In this document: one piece after another, positions 53,706 through 63,623 of the stretch
Layout: each line of letters starts with the position of its first letter
Numbering within the stretch: position 1 is the stretch's first letter
Source of the DNA: Rhizosphaericola mali
GTDB taxonomy: Bacteria > Bacteroidota > Bacteroidia > Chitinophagales > Chitinophagaceae
NCBI RefSeq assembly: GCF_004337365.2
Contig: NZ_CP044016.1
Coordinates: 1,674,001-1,738,000, forward strand
Direction of reading: 5' to 3'
DNA: 64,000 bases
Notes under the pieces: generated by a model
The model's input: the letters and a program-made list of their open reading frames with translations, nothing else
Database searches by the model: none
What the model was told of the DNA's origin: nothing
Program-made: the position numbers and the translations under genes

Positions 53706-53779
53706 CTTTTTTTGGGGAACTTGTAGTCTTTTAGCACGCTTTATTTGTCTTAGCAGGGAACAACAACCGAAAACAAACG

Positions 53780-54970
53780 ATGGCAGGATACAAACAGGAC
53801 AACAACGAACAATCGTTCCGAATAGCGACGCTCATTGCCAGATTCATGAAAGGGGAACTGGAAACAGAAGAGTCTCTAGAATTGGAAAACTGGTTAGAGG
53901 AAGATCCCAAAAACAGGGAGCTCTTTTCGGCCTTGAATGATCCTGCCCTACAAAAAAAAGACTTCGAGTATTTTATGGGTAAGGACATTTCTGGAAGTTG
54001 GGAAAATGTATCGTTAAGTATAAACAGTAAAAAAAAGAAAAATCCGCGAATTTACAAATGGTGGGCCATTGCGGCATCCCTGCTTCTAGTCGTCAGTCTT
54101 TTTAGCTGGTGGAGAATAGCCCACAAGCACACTGATAATGATACATTGTTATCAAAAAACGATATATATCCTGGTAGCTACAATGCAGTTTTGATAGACG
54201 ATAAAGGCATCTCCCACCATCTTCAAAAAGATAGTGGATCCCAAGTTCCCATGTATGTTTCCAATACGTCAAACGGACTCTTTTACAATCATTTAAACGC
54301 AGTGGCACAGGGTAACAATACACTCATAGTTCCGATCAAGGGAATATTCCATGTTAGACTATCCGACGGAACTGAAGTTTGGCTACACCCGTCTACGACA
54401 TTTAACTATCCAATAGTGTTCTCTGGAAAGGAACGAAGAGTCAACCTTACCGGGGACGCCTTCTTCAAAGTGGCAAAAAACAATCAAATGCCGTTTCGGG
54501 TGTACTGTAACGGCGTAATGACAGAAGCTGTCGGAACGGAATTTAATATAACTAGTAATGATAGCGGTTGTACGACCTCTTTGGTGCAAGGAAAAGTCAA
54601 GGTATCCAATGCGCACGGCTCTACCATGATGCAGCCTGGTAGCAGTCTAAGGATTTCCAGTTTCACCGTCCCTGGAAAAACTCAAACATTAGATACAACC
54701 ATCTCTACTACCTGGAAAAATGGAGATTTCCATTTCCGTAGTACCCCATTAAAAGAGGTGATGGCTACACTTGCGGGGTGGTATGGAGTGTCAGTAAAGT
54801 ATGAAGACTTCAATGGATTGGACAAAAAAACCTTCAATGGCGTATTGCCTCGGGACGTTTCGCTGGGGGAAAACCTTAAAACGATGGAACTGACAACCAT
54901 CGCTAAATTTAAAGTACAAAACAACACTATATACATTTTTCCAAGTGCTGTAAGAACAGTTCCAAATTAA
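53780..54970 (+). CDS. FecR-family anti-sigma factor
   Basis: A 396-residue membrane regulator: N-terminal cytoplasmic anti-sigma part (1 to about 90), one transmembrane helix near 95-112 (WWAIAASLLLVVSLFSWW), the FecR domain (about 190-290, with the signature LSDGTEVWLHPSTTFNYP), and a C-terminal DUF4974-type domain (about 315-385, with FHFRSTPLKEVMATLAGWYGV). It senses signals passed by the outer-membrane SusC protein and controls the sigma factor 74 bp upstream. Confidence 0.93.
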   Translation: MAGYKQDNNEQSFRIATLIARFMKGELETEESLELENWLEEDPKNRELFSALNDPALQKKDFEYFMGKDISGSWENVSLSINSKKKKNPRIYKWWAIAASLLLVVSLFSWWRIAHKHTDNDTLLSKNDIYPGSYNAVLIDDKGISHHLQKDSGSQVPMYVSNTSNGLFYNHLNAVAQGNNTLIVPIKGIFHVRLSDGTEVWLHPSTTFNYPIVFSGKERRVNLTGDAFFKVAKNNQMPFRVYCNGVMTEAVGTEFNITSNDSGCTTSLVQGKVKVSNAHGSTMMQPGSSLRISSFTVPGKTQTLDTTISTTWKNGDFHFRSTPLKEVMATLAGWYGVSVKYEDFNGLDKKTFNGVLPRDVSLGENLKTMELTTIAKFKVQNNTIYIFPSAVRTVPN

Positions 54971-55005
54971 GACTACAGATTTTTTAATATAATTTTTTAA
55001 GCAAA

Positions 55006-58000
55006 ATGAGAATTGATAAACTATGGGCTACCATGGTAAGGGATTTGCTATTCCCTTATCTTCAAAAACATATCTGCATCCTTGCCCTTTTACTTTCAAT
55101 AATGCTGCATTCCAAAAGTCAGTCCACCCAAAAAAATATATCACTGGATGTGCATGACATTAAAATGGAGGACGTAATTGCTATGATAGAAAAGCAGTCA
55201 GGCAACATTTTCGTCTATGATGGGGATATCTTCAAAAATCAACAGAAGGTTACAATCCATGTAAACAGCATGCCGTTGAAAGAAGTACTTTCCCTTCTTT
55301 TTGCAGGTCGTTCCGTTCATTACACCATAAAAGCAAAGGCGATAATATTGATTCCCGATAATGAAGACACGGAAAAAATAATCAATACGACAAAAATAAT
55401 TGAAGGACATATTAGAGATGCGTCTAACGGAATGGCTATTGTAGGAGCGAATATATTTCTTAATGGAAAAATCCAAACAACAACAGACGAAAATGGAAAT
55501 TTTAAGCTAGAGATTAAAGGACTGCACGCATTTCTAAAGATTGATAATGTTGGTTACAAAACCTATAATTCAATTGTGAAAAGCAATTCTACGACTCCAT
55601 TGTATATTGATATGCAAGTTGACAACAAAACACTGGATTCTGTCCAAGTTGTATCCAATGGATATTCAAGTATTTCCAGAGAACGAGCTACAGGGAGTTT
55701 TGAACTGATTGATAAATCTTTGTTCTCCCAGCAGGCAAGCATGGATATACTCGGTCGACTGGATGCAATAGCCAACAGTGTCACCACGGACAAGGCCACC
55801 ACTACAGGTGGATTGATGGTTCGGGGACTAAGTTCGATAAATGGTCCAACTTCCCCGCTAGTTGTATTGGACAATTTTCCTTACGACGGAGACATCTCCA
55901 ACATCAATCCCAATGACGTGGAAAATATTACAATATTGAAAGATGCGGCGGCTGCATCGATTTGGGGAGCAAGGGCATCCAACGGTGTTATCGTGATTAC
56001 GACTAAAAAGGGAAAGTACAACCAGCCATTAAAGGTGGGATTCAATTCATTTTTACAGACTTCCGCCAAACCCGACCTGGGATATATCAAACAAATCAAA
56101 ACTTCCGATTTTATTGACGTGGAAAAATATCTATTTCAGAACGGATTCTATGACAATGACCTAGGCTCTTTGAGTAAGCCTGTTATATCTCCTGTCGTGG
56201 AAATACTACAAAAAGAGCGCCTTGGATTAATTAACCCAGATCTGGCAAACAACACTATAGATGCCTTGAGTGGACTCGACATCAGAGACCAGTTTTCCAA
56301 ATACATATATCAACCTTCCTTCAACCAGCAATATGCGCTTTCTATTTCGGGTGGCTCGCAAAAGCTGAACTGGATTACTACAATGGGCTTTGATAGCCAA
56401 AAAGACAACTTAGCAGCAACCACCAAACGCACCAATCTAAGTTTCAATGCGAATTATAAACCTTATAAAAATTTGGAAATAGGTACAGCTCTATATTACA
56501 CAAGATACAGTACAAAAACAGGAAGGTCCGGATACGGAACTGTCAATTCAAATAACTTTACAACGTTACCCTATGCACAGCTTGCTGATGGAAATGGGAT
56601 TCCAGTTGCATTAATTAAGGATTATGCACAGTCCTACAAGGATACTGCGGGAGGTGGAAATCTGTTGGATTGGAACTATTACCCATTGTTGGATTACCAA
56701 CACGATTACACCAAAAACGATATCTCTGACAATATCATAACTATGAATGCGAAATATGCCATTTTCCAAGGATTGTCAGTTTCTATGATTTTTAGGCATG
56801 AGGAACAAAAGACGGACAACCAACATCTTCACGATGAACAAAGTTATTACAGTAGAAACCTAGTCAATTATTACACTCAGATAAGATCGGATGGTACGTT
56901 AGCCTACCCAATACCTAAGGGAGGTATTTTGGACCGTACAACTTCTAATTTAATAGCTAACGACACCCGGTTCCAACTCAATTATGACTACAACTGGGCA
57001 AAAGGGTCTCTAGATATATTGGCTGGATCTGAGCTAAGACGTGCCACAACAGACAATTACCAAAATAGGTATTACGGATATAATCAAGATATCTCGACGA
57101 TAGGTTATGTGGACTATACAGGCAGTTATCCCGACTACGTGGACGGAAACCTGGTACAAATTCCTAGGATGGATGCTATCGGCACACTGCACACCAATTT
57201 CATGTCCTATTTCGCCAACGGAGCCTATACATATAACCAAAAGTACACACTATCGTTTAGTGCTCGACGAGATGCTTCCAATCTTTTTGGACTACATACC
57301 AATGATCAATGGAATCCTTTTTGGTCTACAGGAGTGGGTTGGAAAATATCCGATGAAAAGTTCTATCATATGGATTTTATACCTTACCTCAATTTGAAGG
57401 CAACTTATGGACTAAGTGGCAATATCAACCCTGCCATGTCAGCGGTAACGACGATTCTTTACCTTTCAGCTAATAGCTACTACAACACGCCAACTGCCAG
57501 ATTTGACAACATATACAATCCAGACCTAAGATGGGAAACTTCACGGATGTATAATTTCCAAACAGAGTTTCGAACTAAGAATAACCTGCTGCATGGCACG
57601 ATTGAATATTACAGAAAACGAGGAAAGGGACTTTTCGGCTACGCTCCACTAGATTATACGACAGGGGCAGGTTCCAGTATCCTTAAAAATGCAGCCGATA
57701 TGCAAGGTTCGGGATGGGACATTAAATTGACAGCCATCCCTGTTCATAAAATTTTCCGATGGCAACTGACAGCCAATATTAGCTATTATAAAGATAAGGT
57801 AACCAAAAATTATCTGCAGGATGCCAATGGCCTCAATTATGTCGGAAAAGATGGCAACGGCCTTTTCGGGATACCAGGAAGTCCGGTAAGATCCGTATAT
57901 GCCTATATGTGGGGCGGTCTCGATCCAGAAAATGGCAATCCAATAGGTTATCTAAATGGACAAAAAAGTACGGATTACCAAAGTATAACCACGACAGGTA

Positions 58001-58509
58001 GTCAGGTTTCCGACTTGCGCTATTTTGGTTCGGCACTTCCCACCTGGTTTGGCTCAATGATCAATGAATTTAGTTTCAAAAGATGGAGTCTCCAATTTTC
58101 CTTACAATATAAATTAGGCTATTATTTCCACCGCAACTCTATCAATTACTACAATCTTTACAATAACTGGGTAGGCCATTCAGATTTCTCTAAACGTTGG
58201 AAACAACCAGGTGATGAACTACACACCAATGTTCCATCCATGGTTTACCCAGAGAGTTCCGCGAGAAGTGATTTCTATGCGGGTTCGGAAGTCTTGGTGG
58301 ATAAAGGGGATAATATCCGTCTCAGATATGTAAATCTTCAATATAGTCTGCCAATGGGTACCAACGAAATGGTTTTTTACCTAAATGTAGCAGATTTAGG
58401 AGTCTTATGGAAAGCCAATCACGATGGCATAGACCCAGATTACAATCTCGGCAATTATGCCCTTAAGCCCAAACCGTCCTATACAATCGGATTCAGATTC
58501 AATTATTAA
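55006..58509 (+). CDS. SusC/RagA TonB-linked outer-membrane protein with STN domain
   Basis: A 1167-residue outer-membrane transporter. In order: signal/anchor (about 25-40), a STN secretin-type domain (about 45-115, VHDIKMEDVIAMIEKQSGNI) that contacts FecR, a CarboxypepD_reg-like domain (about 128-200, IEGHIRDASNG), the plug with LMVRGLSSINGPTSPLVVLD and ILKDAAAASIWGARA, and a large beta-barrel ending with FRFNY. It imports an oligomer substrate across the outer membrane. The STN domain marks it as a FecR-signalling transporter. Confidence 0.95.
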   Translation: MRIDKLWATMVRDLLFPYLQKHICILALLLSIMLHSKSQSTQKNISLDVHDIKMEDVIAMIEKQSGNIFVYDGDIFKNQQKVTIHVNSMPLKEVLSLLFAGRSVHYTIKAKAIILIPDNEDTEKIINTTKIIEGHIRDASNGMAIVGANIFLNGKIQTTTDENGNFKLEIKGLHAFLKIDNVGYKTYNSIVKSNSTTPLYIDMQVDNKTLDSVQVVSNGYSSISRERATGSFELIDKSLFSQQASMDILGRLDAIANSVTTDKATTTGGLMVRGLSSINGPTSPLVVLDNFPYDGDISNINPNDVENITILKDAAAASIWGARASNGVIVITTKKGKYNQPLKVGFNSFLQTSAKPDLGYIKQIKTSDFIDVEKYLFQNGFYDNDLGSLSKPVISPVVEILQKERLGLINPDLANNTIDALSGLDIRDQFSKYIYQPSFNQQYALSISGGSQKLNWITTMGFDSQKDNLAATTKRTNLSFNANYKPYKNLEIGTALYYTRYSTKTGRSGYGTVNSNNFTTLPYAQLADGNGIPVALIKDYAQSYKDTAGGGNLLDWNYYPLLDYQHDYTKNDISDNIITMNAKYAIFQGLSVSMIFRHEEQKTDNQHLHDEQSYYSRNLVNYYTQIRSDGTLAYPIPKGGILDRTTSNLIANDTRFQLNYDYNWAKGSLDILAGSELRRATTDNYQNRYYGYNQDISTIGYVDYTGSYPDYVDGNLVQIPRMDAIGTLHTNFMSYFANGAYTYNQKYTLSFSARRDASNLFGLHTNDQWNPFWSTGVGWKISDEKFYHMDFIPYLNLKATYGLSGNINPAMSAVTTILYLSANSYYNTPTARFDNIYNPDLRWETSRMYNFQTEFRTKNNLLHGTIEYYRKRGKGLFGYAPLDYTTGAGSSILKNAADMQGSGWDIKLTAIPVHKIFRWQLTANISYYKDKVTKNYLQDANGLNYVGKDGNGLFGIPGSPVRSVYAYMWGGLDPENGNPIGYLNGQKSTDYQSITTTGSQVSDLRYFGSALPTWFGSMINEFSFKRWSLQFSLQYKLGYYFHRNSINYYNLYNNWVGHSDFSKRWKQPGDELHTNVPSMVYPESSARSDFYAGSEVLVDKGDNIRLRYVNLQYSLPMGTNEMVFYLNVADLGVLWKANHDGIDPDYNLGNYALKPKPSYTIGFRFNY

Positions 58510-58519
58510 AAACAAAACT

Positions 58520-59878
58520 ATGAGTTATAAAAAATTATTGATTATTCTAGCACTTGTATGTTTAATGATTGGTTGCAAGAAATATTTAAACGAAAAATCC
58601 AATTCCAACTTAGTTGTACCACAGACATTAGAGGATTTACAGGCATTACTAGATAGAACAATTGCCACAAATTCAAGTGATCCCTCCGCTACTGCGGTTA
58701 GCTCTGATGAATATTATCTTACGGACAATGACTGGAATGCACTTTCCTCGGATTACTACAAAAGAATGTACAAATGGGATAGTGCGGGGCTTTTCCAACC
58801 CGGAGGAGCAAATGACTGGGGAAATGCTTACCAACTGGTATATCTGGCCAATACTGTCATCAGCGAAATGGGAAATATTGAACGCACAACTACAAACGCC
58901 AATGATTGGGATAACGTCATTGGACAGGCTTATTTTTACAGAGGAAAAGCATTTTATAATATTGCCAGTATATGGTGCAAGTCATTTGATAGTGTATACA
59001 CGAGCACTGATCTTGGTATACCCTTGCGAACTGATCCAGACTTTAATATTCCTTCTATCCGGTCTACACTTGAAAATACGTATAGACAAATACTATCAGA
59101 CCTCAAAGTATCTTCTAGTTATTTACCACAGGTTCCGATACATGTAATGCGCCCTTCCAAAGGTGCCGCATTCGGTATGCTTTCTAGGATCTACCTTTTC
59201 ATACGCAACTATTCAATGGCCGAAATATATGCTGATTCTGCATTAAAAATAAATAGCAATCTAATGGATTTCAATACAATTGGTACTAGTAAAACATATC
59301 CTATTGCCCAATTTAATACAGAAACAATCTACTATAGTAGCATTAGTGTTCCTGCACCCCTTAATATCAGCAGGGCCAAGATAGATACGAACCTATACTC
59401 ATCGTATGCAAACGGGGATTTGAGAAAATCCATTTTTTTCAGAAGCAATACAGATGGTTCCGTTGGTTTTAGGGGTAATTACACTGGAGGTCTTTCTCTT
59501 TTTTCTGGCATTTCTGTTAATGAACTATTATTGATTCATGCAGAATGCACCGTAAGATTAGGGGATTTGGAAAACGGACTGACCGACCTCAACAAGTTAA
59601 GGTCGGCCAGATGGAGCAAAACCATAGCTTACGTTCCCTTTACGTCCGTCAGTAAGCAACAGTCATTGGATACCATTTTGGTTGAGCGCAAAAAAGAACT
59701 GTTGATGCGCGGGCTTTGGTGGCAGGATGTTAAAAGGCTGAACCTTGAAAAACGAGCTATTTCCCTACACCGTAGGCTCAATGGTCAATTATTGACGCTG
59801 GATCCAACATCTGACAGGTTTGTACTCAGAATACCAGAAGATGTCATTCAATTAACTGGAATGCAGCAAAACAAATAG
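58520..59878 (+). CDS. SusD/RagB-family outer-membrane lipoprotein
   Basis: A 452-residue lipoprotein starting at ATG 58520 (MSYKKLLIILALVCLM, lipobox MIGC); the longer frame would overlap susC. The C-terminal part carries the SusD motif VERKKELLMRGLWWQDVKR, and TPR-type helices fill the middle (AYFYRGKAFYNIASIW). It caps the SusC barrel and binds the incoming substrate. It begins 10 bp after the SusC stop, a normal SusCD spacing. The substrate cannot be told from sequence. Confidence 0.94.
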   Translation: MSYKKLLIILALVCLMIGCKKYLNEKSNSNLVVPQTLEDLQALLDRTIATNSSDPSATAVSSDEYYLTDNDWNALSSDYYKRMYKWDSAGLFQPGGANDWGNAYQLVYLANTVISEMGNIERTTTNANDWDNVIGQAYFYRGKAFYNIASIWCKSFDSVYTSTDLGIPLRTDPDFNIPSIRSTLENTYRQILSDLKVSSSYLPQVPIHVMRPSKGAAFGMLSRIYLFIRNYSMAEIYADSALKINSNLMDFNTIGTSKTYPIAQFNTETIYYSSISVPAPLNISRAKIDTNLYSSYANGDLRKSIFFRSNTDGSVGFRGNYTGGLSLFSGISVNELLLIHAECTVRLGDLENGLTDLNKLRSARWSKTIAYVPFTSVSKQQSLDTILVERKKELLMRGLWWQDVKRLNLEKRAISLHRRLNGQLLTLDPTSDRFVLRIPEDVIQLTGMQQNK

Positions 59879-59899
59879 GACATTTCCACAACTTAAATG

Positions 59900-60229
59900 C
59901 TACTCCGGTCTTTGATCATTTGCGGCTGCTAGGATTTGCGCATTGGTATGGGCATCCAAGTAGCTTTGCAATTGACTGCTGTTAGAGGCCTCTAACGTAA
60001 TGTCACAAGGTAAATCAGAGCCTTGTCCACAATCCGGATTATTGGGATTGGTCGTACTCCAATTACTAGCGGTTTTCATACCGGAAGCAGATGTTCCTAA
60101 AAAATACCAAGTCACGGCACTGCCTGTCAAGGGTGCAACACTTTTGTTTTTGAAAAATGCATAGGATATAGAAACGGCCATTAAGACTGCAATAAAAGCG
60201 AAAAGGGATTTTAATATATTCGTTTTCAT
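59900..60229 (-). CDS. Small secreted protein (DUF6520-like)
   Basis: A 109-residue exported protein with a signal peptide (MKTNILKSLFAFIAVLMAVS and on to about residue 24) and a short mature part (WYFLGTSASGMKTASNW, then a loop with cysteines in PDCGQGSDLPCDITL). The form suits the DUF6520 group, small secreted proteins of Bacteroidota with no known role. It converges on susD. The 5' region contains a 9-bp inverted repeat (60274-60282 with 60297-60305). Confidence 0.6.
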   Translation of the reverse strand: MKTNILKSLFAFIAVLMAVSISYAFFKNKSVAPLTGSAVTWYFLGTSASGMKTASNWSTTNPNNPDCGQGSDLPCDITLEASNSSQLQSYLDAHTNAQILAAANDQRPE

Positions 60230-60273
60230 GTTGAAATTTTTAACGATTAGAAAATTTATTTATCTTTCTCACA

Positions 60274-60305
60274 AGCCCTGTGACAATATTTATGGCCACA
60301 GGGCT
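60274..60305. repeat. Inverted repeat upstream of the small secreted protein gene
   Basis: agccctgtg (60274-60282) and its complement (60297-60305) flank a 14-base loop; no T-run follows. It could be an RNA leader hairpin or a binding site. Confidence 0.45.
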
Positions 60306-60521
60306 ATCTCGGTAAGAAACCTGCACTCCCTAAATAAGGAAAATGTATTGTATGTTTGGATCGTGACATAAACTGCTTTGTTTGTTAGGACAAATTTCCG
60401 CAGTGTGGAATTAGGAAAGGTGTTCTAAACAAAATACATCTCAATACCATATTACCATCTAATGAGTTGGTAATTAATACGATATGATTTAATTACTAAC
60501 TGACCAATTTGTTAATTTAAT

Positions 60522-61508
60522 TTATTGATGGTTTTTATACATCTGTGAAGGAGCAATGCCAAAGTGCTTTTTGAACTGTTTGTTGAATGATTGCGAAGAA
60601 GAAAAACCAAGTGTTCTTGCCACTTCTAGGGGCTTAAATTTATGTTGGATTAACCATTGCCGTGCAGTTTCCATTCTTTTGTCATTCCAGTAGGCTTGTG
60701 CACCACAACCCATTGTTTCGGCAAATACCTTACGGAATGTAGAAACGTTCATTGCTGATTTACGTGCCAGTTTGGCTGTTCCAGGATATTCGTCCAGATT
60801 TTCCGCCAAAAAAATGGCTGCTTCACGTACACTGTTGACCTGCCATTCAGGAAATACGGCTATCGATGAGGTGGACTTTTTGAGTTTGTCAAGTTCAGCC
60901 ATTGCCATGACAACGAATGTCCTCACACAAAGAGTCATGCGGAAAACGTCGAGTCTGGTATTGTCTACTATTTCAGAAAGGATATATTTCATAACTTGTT
61001 GCATGGGTAATGTCAAGAAATGAAATGCCCTTCCTTGTAACGAGTATTTTCCATTTGAAAATTCTGATGCAGTCATGTATACATTTTCTATTGTTTGGAA
61101 AAATTTTGGATCAAACAGTAATAGGCATATTAAACCACTAGAGACTAGGTTGACAAGTTCAATACGCTCTGCTTTTTCCAGTAACAACAAGTGGTATTGT
61201 GAACCGAATATATCCATGGCTTTTCTCCCGGGAAACGTTACATGAACAGTACCTCTCAAAACTACTGGCATTACCCAAAGTCGACGGTTTGCTGTAATAA
61301 ATATGCGTGAGTCTCTGTCCATATCATATTCAGTAAGGCATATGGAAAAATCAGCTTCCAAAAATTCACGCCAAGAAACATTTATGCCTCCGCTCCTTCC
61401 TTGCACGTATTTTTGTTTAAATGCTGGTAATTTGCGCATTTCCCTCATGAACTTTACCGTGTTTCTTATCTTTCCAGTATCATTTTCCTCTATTCTTACC
61501 TCTACCAT
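60522..61508 (-). CDS. AraC-family transcriptional regulator
   Basis: A 328-residue AraC-type regulator. The N-terminal 220 residues are a ligand or sensor domain of no clear family; the C-terminal HTH (about 225-326) shows KLARKSAMNVSTFRKVFAET and RTLGFSSSQSFNKQFKKHFG and ends IAPSQMYKN. Its start is 19 bp from the first of three direct repeats at 61527-61580 in the shared intergenic region with the divergent gene 61619, so it probably acts on that promoter. Confidence 0.9.
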   Translation of the reverse strand: MVEVRIEENDTGKIRNTVKFMREMRKLPAFKQKYVQGRSGGINVSWREFLEADFSICLTEYDMDRDSRIFITANRRLWVMPVVLRGTVHVTFPGRKAMDIFGSQYHLLLLEKAERIELVNLVSSGLICLLLFDPKFFQTIENVYMTASEFSNGKYSLQGRAFHFLTLPMQQVMKYILSEIVDNTRLDVFRMTLCVRTFVVMAMAELDKLKKSTSSIAVFPEWQVNSVREAAIFLAENLDEYPGTAKLARKSAMNVSTFRKVFAETMGCGAQAYWNDKRMETARQWLIQHKFKPLEVARTLGFSSSQSFNKQFKKHFGIAPSQMYKNHQ

Positions 61509-61526
61509 TCCTTAAAATTAGCTTTT

Positions 61527-61580
61527 GGACACTTTTTGGATTTCCTAGGACACTTTTTGTCTTTTTAGGGCAGTTTTTTG
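61527..61580. promoter_or_regulatory. Three direct repeats spaced 21 bp, probable AraC operator
   Basis: ggacactttttg occurs at 61527-61538 and 61548-61559, and a degenerate copy ggcagttttttg at 61569-61580, each exactly 21 bp apart (two helical turns). Direct repeats with such spacing are the usual form of AraC-type binding sites. Confidence 0.55.
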
Positions 61581-61618
61581 ATGCAGCGACTATAGTGTTA
61601 ACTTAAAATTACCAAAAA

Positions 61619-62257
61619 ATGACAAAAGAAACAATTAAAACAATCCTACCGTCTGCTACTATCTATTCTCTGGAATCGCTTTTTCAATGCCCAGACCCTT
61701 TGTATGGACGTATTTACGAAAGGGAAAACATTTTTCAGACTATCCATTGGATGAATCCTAAAGATTCCGGCTTTCTAAAATGGGAACGCTGGCAAATTAT
61801 TTCCAGCCTGTGTTATTTTTCCAACTTAGGCTTATGTCGTATATGGGCAAACTCCTTAAACCTGATTTATTACGGGGTACATTTCAACAAAGGCATTCCC
61901 GTCTACCCCTTAATAGTAAAGGAAAACGGTAGAGTTCGAATGCAAATAGATTTTATGGTACTTTCTAATCGCAATACTCAATTTTACCGTCCTTATGCTA
62001 TAGCTGTCTATGCAGGACTTCGGTACCGAATACCATCATTTGGTAATATAATAATTAGGGAGAACATGATTGCATTATTTCTGCAAACTATCATGGAATT
62101 CTTTATTGCATCCGGACAGTTTTCGCCATTGCTTATTGCCGTAGAAAAAAATAAGAAGTTGGTTAATTCCCTGTTTGAGATACCTGATGTCAAAACGGAA
62201 TCTGTACCGATAAAAGACAATACTGTCTACATGGTTATGGCATTTTCAAAAAAGTGA
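61619..62257 (+). CDS. Hypothetical protein, 212 aa
   Basis: I do not recognise this family. It is a soluble 212-residue protein rich in aromatic residues (PDPLYGRIYERENIFQTIHW, FRPYAIAVYAGLRYRIPSFG). No signal peptide or catalytic motif is evident. It is divergent from the AraC gene across a triple direct repeat and lies 85 bp before rteC, which suggests an accessory gene of the mobile element under AraC control. Confidence 0.6.
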   Translation: MTKETIKTILPSATIYSLESLFQCPDPLYGRIYERENIFQTIHWMNPKDSGFLKWERWQIISSLCYFSNLGLCRIWANSLNLIYYGVHFNKGIPVYPLIVKENGRVRMQIDFMVLSNRNTQFYRPYAIAVYAGLRYRIPSFGNIIIRENMIALFLQTIMEFFIASGQFSPLLIAVEKNKKLVNSLFEIPDVKTESVPIKDNTVYMVMAFSKK

Positions 62258-62342
62258 ATAACCTATAGTTGTGGAAATTGGAAGCATTGATCAAATTGTT
62301 GAAAACAAATCATTTATAATTCTTTAACCTAATAGAAATATC

Positions 62343-63182
62343 ATGGAAAACTATATAACTCAATTATGGAATCGCTATATTTCGGCATCTGGCGAAAGTA
62401 GATCGACTGATGTAACAACACAAGACTATAATATGCAAGCAATAAGAGCAATTTATGCCACCATCTTAGAGTTGCGATCTTTCATGCATAACTATATATT
62501 TCAAAGCCGTAACGAACAATTGAAATATCATAAATTCTACGCACCACGATTTATTGCAGAATATATCTATTTTATACAAGTACAAAAATTAAACATATCC
62601 AGTATAGTTTCAAGTAATGTCCGACGTAAACGCTTGGAAAAGGAAAGAAGAGATATCAATCGTTTTTTTGAGAAAAATTTAAGAATATCCGAATATTTGG
62701 CTGGAGGTCATGAATATTTGGATGAAAAACTTTTTCTAAATGATGGGTTACAATTAGAAATTCCTTTCCTAGATGAATCAACTTTTATTTTAGAAGCACA
62801 ACTCATAACGGGTGCAGGATTCACCATTGCTCGTTTAAAAGCTTATGAACGATTATTGAATTACATTGAAAAACTACTTGCACAGGAAAAAATAAATGAA
62901 ACTGAATCTAATCATTCCGTACAATCAACATTAAATTGGACAGATACAGGTATGTCCTTAACCGAGATGGCTTATGCACTGAAATACTCTGGCGCTATAA
63001 ACCAGGGAAATGTAGACGTAAAAACAATCGCAGATGCATTAGCACAAGTTTTCAATACTCAACAAGTAAATATTTACCGAAATAAGCAAGATTTATATTC
63101 AAGAAAAAATCAAAGCATGTTTATAGATAAATTACGAAAAGACTTAATTCGCGGCCTAGAACAGTCTGATTTAGGATCTTAA
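62343..63182 (+). CDS. RteC-domain protein
   Basis: A 279-residue protein matching RteC, the element regulator first known from CTnDOT. The C-terminal half has LNWTDTGMSLTEMAYALKYS, GNVDVKTIADALAQVFNTQQV, and a tail DKLRKDLIRGLEQ. In CTnDOT, RteC activates excision genes; on other elements its target is unknown, and no RteA/RteB two-component pair is seen here. It marks an element boundary region and is the last complete large gene before the right edge. Confidence 0.85.
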   Translation: MENYITQLWNRYISASGESRSTDVTTQDYNMQAIRAIYATILELRSFMHNYIFQSRNEQLKYHKFYAPRFIAEYIYFIQVQKLNISSIVSSNVRRKRLEKERRDINRFFEKNLRISEYLAGGHEYLDEKLFLNDGLQLEIPFLDESTFILEAQLITGAGFTIARLKAYERLLNYIEKLLAQEKINETESNHSVQSTLNWTDTGMSLTEMAYALKYSGAINQGNVDVKTIADALAQVFNTQQVNIYRNKQDLYSRKNQSMFIDKLRKDLIRGLEQSDLGS

Positions 63183-63331
63183 GTCTTATTAAATTATACA
63201 TTTATCCGCAACATCTTAAAAAATCTCTTTTACGTAAGAAATTATCGTTTTTTGACAATCTCTATGCGTGAATTTGGAAACTTACCGAAAAATGATTAAA
63301 TTCCATAAATTACAAACCCTTCAATTTTTTT

Positions 63332-63409
63332 ATGATTCTATCCTCTATCATTTGCGTAGCACTAGCTGTTTATTTAGGAATTTCATCAAGGTCTAAAAAA
63401 TCAAAGTAA
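63332..63409 (+). CDS. Possible short membrane peptide, 25 aa
   Basis: MILSSIICVALAVYLGISS is followed by a basic tail RSKKSK, a hydrophobic helix with positive end. It lies between rteC and umuD. There is no strong ribosome-binding site, and the peptide may be chance. The stretch 63183-63623 otherwise shows only a hairpin. Confidence 0.25.
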   Translation: MILSSIICVALAVYLGISSRSKKSK

Positions 63410-63410
63410 A

Positions 63411-63438
63411 ATCCCTTTGCATAAAAATGCAAAAGGAT
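63411..63438 (+). terminator. Weak hairpin after the short peptide
   Basis: atccctttgcat (63411-63422) pairs with atgcaaaaggat (63427-63438), 12 bp with one mismatch and an AAAA loop, without a clear T-run. Confidence 0.35.
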
Positions 63439-63623
63439 CGTATACTTCATTATTAATTAGATTCAGTAAATCTATTAAATTATTTGATATTCTCAACAAA
63501 ACAAATCTGCCAACCAAAATTAAATTATCGAAAATTGGGTATTAAAATCCATTCTGATAAATAAAAACTAACAAAAATTAGTAATTAATTCTTCATATTT
63601 GCTAAATATTTTAGTATTTACAA

